A stretch of 64,000 nt of DNA from Hetaerina americana (lineage: Eukaryota; Arthropoda; Insecta; Odonata; Calopterygidae): contig JAKTNV010000005.1 in the NCBI GenBank assembly GCA_022747635.1, positions 38,467,738-38,531,737 of the forward strand, given 5' to 3'. A program made the translations under genes and the position numbers. Shown here piece after piece: positions 59,901-64,000 of this stretch (its first letter is position 1; every line of letters begins with the position of its first letter). The notes beneath the pieces are model-generated. The model did no database searches, had not been told where the DNA came from, and saw nothing but the letters and a program-made list of their open reading frames with translations.

Positions 59901-60072
59901 TCCTGAAATTGTTGTCGAGACTTTCTGGCAGAAAGAAGAAATTTACATGGTTTTCAGTGAAGCTTTAAGAATATTGGGCCCAATTCTGCTGGTTGACCAA
60001 CCAACCAAATACAAGGAGGCCGACTTCAGCATAAGCTGCCTTGTTCGGGTAAATATGCCTAAAAAGGAGTAA
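32425..60072 (+). CDS. Large TOPAZ1-like protein, ten coding exons
   Basis: Coding exons: 32425-35933, 39581-40055, 41722-41824, 44096-44199, 46776-48579, 51881-52056, 54228-54330, 55909-56094, 58824-59041 and 59887-60048 (with read-through to a stop at 60070-60072). All have GT/AG borders and the phases agree; the sum is 6,840 bp, about 2,280 aa. Residues 1-1330 are Ser/Lys/Asn-rich and probably disordered. Residues 1380-1396 form a Cys/His finger (CFLFLKNGHCSCSRFKH). From 1398 the protein is mostly helical, broken by an acidic Ser/Asp-rich insert at about 1620-1910. The layout of a giant first exon, CCCH-like finger and helical C-terminus fits vertebrate TOPAZ1, a germ-cell protein needed for male meiosis in mice. 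The match is from memory of domain order, so the name is tentative; the gene model is well supported. Confidence 0.8.
36048..36177 (-). repeat. Fold-back element in TOPAZ1-like intron 1, with hammerhead-like core
   Basis: Inverted arms at 36048-36103 and 36122-36177 match over about 56 nt with a few mismatches (GTTCTTTATTTACGTACAAC and its complement). Read on the minus strand, the left arm and centre give CTGATGACGCCTAAGC followed by ATTGAAACTAG, a hammerhead-like CTGATGA...GAAAC. The right arm keeps GCGTTGAAAC but has lost CTGATGA. Confidence 0.75.
37670..38030 (+). mobile_element. SINE family A copy, interrupted by a fold-back insertion
   Basis: The head has GTGCTGGACTAGTGACTGGA and B-box-like GATTTGATTCC, then CTCTGGAAACC and TGTGATTTTTTGGGCACCAG. 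It resumes after 37952 with AGCACAGGGAAAACTGAC and TGACGTGTAAATTTCATGC. These blocks occur in the same order in the 9367-9935 copy. The fold-back at 37791-37940 was inserted into it. Confidence 0.7.
37791..37940. mobile_element. Palindromic insertion with 12 bp target-site duplication
   Basis: Arms at about 37790-37838 and 37848-37896 are inverted copies (GGAAACAAACTATGCAAATT and its complement), with one mismatch seen in the outer part. ACCAGGTCTTTG at 37779-37790 is repeated exactly at 37941-37952, marking the insertion. The non-palindromic end carries GGTTAACCCTAATACCG. It has GATGGAAAGGAAAC but no proper hammerhead core. Confidence 0.85.
38387..38602. mobile_element. Palindromic Penelope-like insertion with two hammerhead-like cores
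   Basis: Two arms of 84 nt (38430-38513 and 38520-38603), essentially perfect complements, flank a 6-nt centre (GGCGAC). ACTATTAACCCTG at 38374-38386 is repeated at 38603-38615, a 13 bp target-site duplication. Each arm, read outward from the centre, gives CTGATGATGTCGCCTATGCG and then ACGAAACCGGTCGAC. This contains the hammerhead core CTGATGA, a 5 bp stem II (GTCGC/GCGAC), GAAA and a GTC cleavage triplet. There is one extra U before stem II, and no stem I partner is evident. Confidence 0.85.
38990..39400 (+). mobile_element. SINE-like family D, head-body-head copy
   Basis: An inverted tRNA-like head (GGATTTGAACCTGG at about 39015) faces a plus-strand half. A body with GTTACTGATGTGGCATC and GCAGTTTCTGTGAATTTG follows. 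A second plus-strand head (B-box GGTTTGAATCC at 39359-39369, TCAGTAGCTTAACTGAC upstream) ends in AAGGCAAATGATTTCC. The order matches 58178-58620. It lies in intron 1 of the TOPAZ1-like gene, close before exon 2. Confidence 0.65.
39864..39944 (+). repeat. Three tandem 27 bp coding repeats in TOPAZ1-like exon 2
   Basis: Three units each encode EHSKVDN(N/T)S in frame. Differences are single substitutions, so the array is young. Such repeats change length by replication slippage without breaking the frame. Confidence 0.95.
42480..42760 (+). mobile_element. LINE fragment, start of endonuclease
   Basis: The plus-strand frame reads GQEKLENIMWGMERGNIDIL, then GLSEVGW. This corresponds to the start of LINE endonucleases (pattern: NVRTL-GKLENV-EM-R-NIDILG-SE-RW). 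It breaks off within about 280 bp. It lies in intron 3 of the TOPAZ1-like gene. Confidence 0.7.
43434..43690. repeat. Two direct and one inverted copy of a Penelope-like 3' end
   Basis: Units at about 43434-43529 and 43535-43606 are direct repeats (TTACACTTAATAAAAATTTA and TTCCACTCAATGAAGATTTA; TGACTAGTTTTGATATACT and TGTCTAGTTCCGATGCATT). The third at about 43606-43690 is inverted (GATGTAATGCATTGAAACTA, TTAAGTGGAAAATTGTA). Its CTTGAAAATGATG...TTGAAAC is a decayed hammerhead-like core. Direct plus inverted ends recall the pseudo-LTR arrangement of Penelope-like elements. Confidence 0.6.
43710..43950 (-). pseudogene. LINE reverse-transcriptase fragment
   Basis: Minus-strand frames read GYKKGGDMHDAIAVMRSLIE, then (frameshifted) FEKAFDRANWEKLLNDLQKM. 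These are the GFRKGRGTRDAI and F-E-K-A-F-D-R-V motifs of the RT palm in the LINE family also seen at 15.6-16.9 and 45.2-46.5 kb. It is a short isolated piece in TOPAZ1-like intron 3. Confidence 0.8.
45190..46470 (-). mobile_element. Decayed LINE, reverse transcriptase to C-terminus
   Basis: Minus-strand frames with many stops show FAPITKKAKAEICDDQKTIS, IINKKMESR, FGIRKERGTR, VDWRDTKLI and RVRINENKIKVMQVLREFKV. Then comes an open C-terminal part (45282-45572) with FEMWAKRRMEKVKKTGRKTN and MLGKLGQGTNRAG. The order is that of the LINE family at 15.6-16.9 kb. It lies in intron 4 of the TOPAZ1-like gene. Confidence 0.8.
46776..48579 (+). CDS. Fifth coding exon of the TOPAZ1-like gene
   Basis: This 1.8 kb exon follows the Cys/His-finger exon in phase 0 (CATCCACAG|TTT). 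It starts a helical region (residues about 1398-1600) with hydrophobic repeats such as NLLLAIWFSFISMK and QQILLFLIINHLHKGK. An acidic Ser-rich part comes next (DSDSSANAP; FSSDDDEEAVL). From about residue 1912 it holds YAEEYKKKYNCSAFPKSLRE and a further helical stretch that runs on into exon 6. The donor is TTTAG|GTATGT. The pairing of helices resembles alpha-solenoid repeats. Confidence 0.85.
49902..51600 (-). mobile_element. Pogo/Tigger-like DNA transposon, decayed
   Basis: Minus-strand frames carry, in order, LSMVDLVSTHNRSTSAIC (Psq-type helix-turn-helix), ERLVLIWINEKPLQCDIINK (CENP-B-type domain), IINCDETGLFWKKM (first catalytic Asp of the DDE_1 domain) and HLTLLFCDNARDNLKIKPFL. Stops and frameshifts make it inactive. 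The 3' end begins near 49902 with CAGGCAGTGGAACTTAGTAC, like Tigger termini. The matching terminus on the right was not identified, so that boundary is approximate. It lies in intron 5 of the TOPAZ1-like gene. Confidence 0.75.
53730..54186 (+). mobile_element. tRNA-headed SINE with GAT-rich tail
   Basis: The head GGGGTAGCCCAGGTTTAGTG with B-box-like GGTTCCATTCC (53782-53792) is followed by a 3' part with GGCACAGACCGAGTGGGTCA and GAAGGCAATGGGAAACCACC. The tail is GATGATGATTATGATGATAC. A GAT-type tail suggests mobilisation by a LINE with a matching 3' end. It ends about 40 bp before exon 7 of the TOPAZ1-like gene. Confidence 0.65.
54900..55645 (-). mobile_element. LINE 5' end (leader and start of endonuclease), copy 1
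   Basis: On the minus strand the leader at 55645-55390 contains the SINE-A-like module (GAGCTGTGCTGGCAAGAGCA; GAAGGTAATGGGAAACCAGC). Broken frames then start the endonuclease (IWNVRMMLRTWKLQNIKHEM; ERGK). It is truncated by 54900. It lies in intron 7 of the TOPAZ1-like gene. Confidence 0.65.
57050..57920 (-). mobile_element. LINE 5' end (leader and endonuclease), copy 2
   Basis: The leader module at 57920-57650 (GGTCACCC; GCACAGCTCTAGGGGTCATC in text order) is followed on the minus strand by endonuclease frames. The best part is 57333-57150: VRVAIILNYKLRTGIENKEQ, then LLVKVKGKPKIMVIVQ, the mid-part of a LINE endonuclease. Same family and order as copy 1. It lies in intron 8 of the TOPAZ1-like gene. 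Confidence 0.7.
58178..58620. repeat. SINE-like family D, palindromic copy
   Basis: The left arm (58178-58252: CCAAGAAACTGTGGGAATGG, then CAGTAACTTTTAATGGAGTC) is the inverted copy of the body at 58305-58384 (GTTAAAAGTTACTGTTGCGG, CTCCCGCAGTTTCTTGG). The linker and a degenerate second head (GGCCCGGTCAAGGCGAATGA at about 58568) follow in the order seen at 38990-39400. It ends about 200 bp before exon 9 of the TOPAZ1-like gene. Confidence 0.7.
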
Positions 60073-60385
60073 CCTTGACAGAAGTTTTGATTTCCCTATA
60101 TGAATTTAGTAATGGTTCAATTTCAAAAATGTACAAATTCCATTCCCAAGGTCATCATTTTGTAGAAATAATCGCATAATCCCAAGATACCGTATCAAAT
60201 ACCTGTAACTGTATTAAGAGTGATGTATCACTATGCTGATGTATCACAGAACAATTTTAGCTCATGTTCTCAAACATCCATCTCCGTCCTCATGATTACT
60301 GAGAACCTTGGCTATTCTTCCCCAGCTTCTAATACTGGATTCTGAAACATCATATGGGACTTGGTCTGGTATGATTTTCTATATA

Positions 60386-61714
60386 CTACCTTGATCAAAA
60401 ATTTCCCGGAATTTATTCAGAAAATTAAAAATACAAGTTTATTCATCTAAATCTATATTGTCCCCTTCAAAGTAATCCCCATCGACTGCAACACACTTAT
60501 GCCAGCGCTTGATCCAATCCTCGAAACATTTTTTATATTCGGTTTTCGGTATGTCCATCAGTGCTTCCTGCGATTTTTCCATTACTTCCTCTCGGCTGCT
60601 AAAACGTGTTCCCCGTAATGGTTTTTTAACTCGATTGAACAGAAAGAAGTCACAGGGAGCCAAATCAGGTGAATTCGGTGGCTGTTGGATGGTATTTGTT
60701 GCATTTTTCGTCAAAAAATTACGAATAATGATAGCACTGTGCGACGGTGCGTTATCATGGTGCAAAATCCACGAGTTTTCTGCCCACATTTCTGGTCTCT
60801 TTCGGCGAATTGCTTCACGCAAACGTCTCATAACGCCCAAATAATACTCTTTGTTTACTGTCTGGCCTTCTGGCAAAAATTCATGATGCACTACACCGTT
60901 GTAATCCATGAAAACCGTCAGCATTGCCTTCTTTTTTGACTGAAAACGACGTGGTTTTTTTGGTCTCGGCTCATTTGGTGAACGCCATTCACTTGCCTGA
61001 TGTCTGGATTGCATGTCGTACTCATAAACCCATGTCTCGTCTCCAGTAATGATCCTTTTGATGAATGTGGGATCGGATTCAGCCTCGCAAATCATGTCTT
61101 TTGCGACGTCAACACGGTCTCTTTTTTGCATGAAATTGAGGTCTTTTGGCACCAACTTTGCTGCTACACGACGGAAACCCAAATCATTAACCACAATGTC
61201 TTGGGCAGATCCATAGGCAATGTTCAAGTCCTCCGCTATTTCTCTGATGGTTAATTTGCGGTTATTGACCAACATTTCTTTTACTTTATCAATTTTTTCA
61301 CCGACTTTCGATGTCGATGGTCTGCCACTGCGTTCATCATCTTCGATTGACTCACGACCACTTCTGAACCGCTCGTGCCACTGGTAAACGACCGTTTTTT
61401 TTAGAGAATCGTTGCCGAAACACTTTTCCAACATTTCCAACGTCCGTGCGCCACTAAATCCGTTTTTTACGCAAAATTTAATACAAGTTCGTTGTTGCAA
61501 ATTTAAATCCATTTCTGCAATTGTAAAAAATCGCCAACACACAGAGATAGATGTACTCTTGGCTACGTAACTTTTGCAAATGTCAAGTTATGACACTAAG
61601 ATTTAAAGGGAATATCAACTACAGATGTACCAATTTAACAAAAAAACAGAACTCAAATCGGAACAATGGGAGCGCCACAAGGTGGTTATTCCGGGAAGTT
61701 TTTGATCAAGGTAG
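60386..61714 (-). mobile_element. Apparently intact mariner transposon
   Basis: The ends match as inverted repeats starting CTACCTTGATCAAAAA (60386 onward, and inverted to 61714). About 27 of the first 28 bases agree, and a TA is duplicated on each side (60384-60385 and 61715-61716). The 1,329 bp between them hold a full-length uninterrupted transposase, the expected size and layout of an autonomous mariner. It lies about 300 bp downstream of the last TOPAZ1-like exon found. Confidence 0.95.
60439..61512 (-). CDS. Mariner transposase, full length
   Basis: The product catalyses cut-and-paste movement of the element at TA sites. I take the ATG at 61512 (MDLNLQQRTCIKFC), giving 357 aa; an in-frame ATG 10 codons upstream is less like the family. 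An N-terminal paired-type helix-turn-helix is followed by DDERSGRPSTS, then LVPKDL at the WVPHEL linker position. The catalytic triad is visible: ITGDETW, HHDNAPSH and SPDLAPCDFF, with 34 residues between the second and third Asp (D34D, diagnostic for mariner). The last 20 residues include GDYFEGDN, the usual C-terminus. No stop or frameshift interrupts it. Confidence 0.95.
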   Translation of the reverse strand: MDLNLQQRTCIKFCVKNGFSGARTLEMLEKCFGNDSLKKTVVYQWHERFRSGRESIEDDERSGRPSTSKVGEKIDKVKEMLVNNRKLTIREIAEDLNIAYGSAQDIVVNDLGFRRVAAKLVPKDLNFMQKRDRVDVAKDMICEAESDPTFIKRIITGDETWVYEYDMQSRHQASEWRSPNEPRPKKPRRFQSKKKAMLTVFMDYNGVVHHEFLPEGQTVNKEYYLGVMRRLREAIRRKRPEMWAENSWILHHDNAPSHSAIIIRNFLTKNATNTIQQPPNSPDLAPCDFFLFNRVKKPLRGTRFSSREEVMEKSQEALMDIPKTEYKKCFEDWIKRWHKCVAVDGDYFEGDNIDLDE

Positions 61715-61719
61715 TAGTT

Positions 61720-64000
61720 TAAACCCTGTGTGTGAAGGTTAGATTTCCTAAACAAAAATTATTGAAAACCAGGTGAGTCTCAGGAATTGTGTAAGAAAGC
61801 AACTTTTTCTTGTGAATTATGATTTCATTAACGTGCTTTCAAGTTTTAACCATACTCACAGCTTTGGATTAAAATGTTTAGCTTACTTTTGGAAAATTCA
61901 GGAAGTTGAAATTTTGCCAACATTTTTAGCTCCTACATAAATCTTGTGAAACCCCTTTGAGGGATCTCATGTATCCCCTTGGGTGAAGTGAATTCGATCT
62001 CTGTAAGGATGTGTGTGGAATACTACGATGAAACTGAAAAATGTCATTGAGCCCATCACTAATTTGAATATTAAAATGCTAGTATCATTTAGTAGACCAA
62101 AATTGTCTAATTTTAAACATTGCTTTTGGAATATTTTATCTGCTAGTGATTTCTTCCTTTCATTCTTTGTAAGCATTTAAGCTCTGATTGAAAAGTTTCA
62201 TGATGTTTTGAGGCTTTAGTCATTCCTTTGATCACATTGTTGTCCACTTGACATATATATGTCATTAAGATTAATTCATAAGGAAAAGGTTGTGTTACAT
62301 AAAAAAAACAAATAATTTCCTGGTCAAATTACTGTATACCATGAAAGCATTGCATATTTTTACCTCGAAAAGTGATAGCCCAGTTTATTTTGTTCTTCTT
62401 CTTCGTGCCCATTTGCATTTTTCCCTTGCCTCTTCAGTTTACTCCTTTGTTTTTCACATTATCTGACTATTTTATCTTCAGCATCAACCTACAGTTTTAT
62501 GAAACAATTGCAGAGTGTAAAAATCATTTGTCTTGACTGGGATTCAAACCCGGATCCCTCGATGATCCGAGTTCGAATCCTCGTTGAGGAAAATGATTTT
62601 TGCTCTCTGAAATTGTTGCGTTGAGATGCATATTAGCGGATGACTCAGTTAAAAAGTTGCTATTGCAGTATCTCCTGCAGTTTCTTGGAACTCCAGTTTT
62701 ATGTTTCAAAGGCTGCTATTTTACTCTCGTCTGATTTTCTATTGGTTCACATTTGCAATCCATCCACATTCTTCACAATTGTTTTCACCCACTGCAACCT
62801 TTTTGGAGACACGAGTATCACAGTTGACTGTTCAAATGGTTAGAAGTAAACCCTAAAAAACTTGATTTTTTTAACAGCATGGGTAATAGAGACTTGTTTG
62901 TTTCAGCATATAAGCATCCTCATCAATGAAGTGTAACTTTCTAAGAGTCACTGGCCACATACCCTTTAATTGATCGACCAAAAATGGAAGCGAAAGCTTT
63001 GTCTGGTTTATCTTAGTGAAACAGTTACAATTGTTTTTACCTCTGGAGGCATATTTTATATTCCCTCATATGCAAAGGATTGGCCATTAAAAGGCACTAA
63101 GATGTGTATTCATTAAAACTTAAGCTTCTTTGCCTGCAAATATATAATTTAAATAAAAATGGTTGTAAATTAAGTATAAAAAGTCCCTAATAAATTACTT
63201 TCTCTTTACTTCTCATTGTACATCTTAAGTAATTCTTGTAAGTTTATTAATCGCATCAAGAAAAGTCAGAAAATTCATGGTTGAATTTTGATGACCACTC
63301 TGACAAATGCTCTTTTAAAAATTTTGGCCGAGTTGCATAGGTGGCTTATTTATTTAACAAAGCTGCCGAAAACAGCACAAAGGCATTGGCTGACAGGCAA
63401 TACATATAATATATGTGAACATTATGAAAGAGTAATGAACAATAATGAAAAATTAACAAAAATAAATGTTGAGAACAGCTGTAAGATAGCAGGAAAGCAC
63501 ATATGCTCGCAGAGAGGGCTATGAATGGCTATCTGTTTTTTGAAGGAAGGAGGTGAATGGGTGAGTGAGGAAGAGAGCTATAGGGAAGGATACTGAAATT
63601 CCAGGGAATAGAATGTAGCAGGCGGTTGATGGAATAGAGGATGTTGGGAAATCAAAAGGAGGAATTTTGGAATTTGCATCTGACTCAAGTTACATGTTAG
63701 TTGAGGGGAAGACGAATTGAGAAGAAAGGAAGAGGATCATTGGTGCAGAGTACTGTTGAAGATCCTATGTAAGAATTTCATATCATATAGCAATCGACGG
63801 CAGAATAGATGGTAAATATCAACGGATGAGGCAGTAAAGTCGCGGGTTGTATTTTTGAGGGGAGGAATGTAATAATGGGCAATGGCAGTAAAGAAATAAA
63901 GAGGTCTTTTGAGTAACCCCTAAATATTTGGGCAAACTGTTAACTAGATTGGTGAACAGTATTCTAAAATTGGGACCTCACCACCAAAAAAATTACTTCT
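61720..64000. other. Right-edge region, no gene recognised
   Basis: Apart from the palindromic SINE-like copy at 62497-62700, no exon with splice sites or family motifs was seen. If the TOPAZ1-like transcript splices on after 60048, further exons would lie here or beyond the edge. Confidence 0.4.
62497..62700 (+). repeat. SINE-like family D, copy with inverted heads
   Basis: AAAAATCATTTGTCTTGACT...GATTCAAACCCGGATC faces GATCCGAGTTCGAATCCTCG...GAGGAAAATGATTTTT, two tRNA-like heads in inverted arrangement. The family body then follows (CTCTGAAATTGTTGCGTTGA; CTCCTGCAGTTTCTTGG). Confidence 0.7.

Noticed and set aside
63288..63524. 78-codon plus-strand frame near the right edge
   Set aside because: No acceptor or donor fits it and no motif is recognised; the TOPAZ1-like reading does not continue into it.

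Overview
The window looks like nuclear DNA from an arthropod, most likely an insect, although the sequence does not fix the species. It is AT-rich, with short coding exons separated by kilobase introns. Three host genes are recognisable, all with consensus GT/AG splice sites. The rest is dominated by transposable elements: mariner, pogo/Tigger, LINEs, Penelope-like elements (PLEs), tRNA-headed SINEs and one LTR fragment. An ionotropic co-receptor gene of the Ir25a type points to a protostome.

Layout. (1) 217-1735, minus strand: two consecutive amino-terminal-domain exons of an Ir25a-type chemosensory co-receptor; the rest of the gene lies beyond the left edge and upstream. A complete SINE with target-site duplications sits in the intron between them. 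(2) 2-12 kb: no complete host gene seen. It holds a LINE tail, an internally deleted mariner (5087-5839), a PLE reverse-transcriptase fragment cut by an LTR fragment, a long tRNA-headed SINE, a PLE copy with an inverted 5' part, and a LINE reverse-transcriptase remnant. (3) 12668-23829, plus strand: a complete seven-exon gene for the alpha subunit of protein farnesyltransferase/geranylgeranyltransferase I (FNTA, 345 aa). (4) 26.8-30.7 kb: two truncated LINEs in opposite orientation, one with a 745-codon open frame, each preceded by the same roughly 90 bp module. (5) 32347 to about 60072, plus strand: a large gene in ten coding exons (about 2,280 aa), with a very long, Ser/Lys-rich, low-complexity first coding exon, a short Cys/His finger and an alpha-helical C-terminal half. 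I read it as a TOPAZ1-like germline protein; the exon structure is firm, the name tentative. Its introns are packed with fold-back elements, SINEs, LINE pieces and a Tigger element. (6) 60386-61714: an apparently intact mariner lies just after the last exon found. (7) 61.7-64 kb: no gene seen; one palindromic SINE-like copy.

The three host genes show no sign of working together. FNTA is a housekeeping lipid-transferase subunit, Ir25a a sensory co-receptor, and the third gene probably acts in germ cells if the TOPAZ1 reading is right. The most unusual feature is a set of palindromic insertions (24.7, 36.1, 37.8, 38.5 and 43.5 kb), two of them with clear 12-13 bp target-site duplications. Three carry a CTGATGA...GAAAC core like that of the hammerhead ribozymes known from Penelope-like retroelements.
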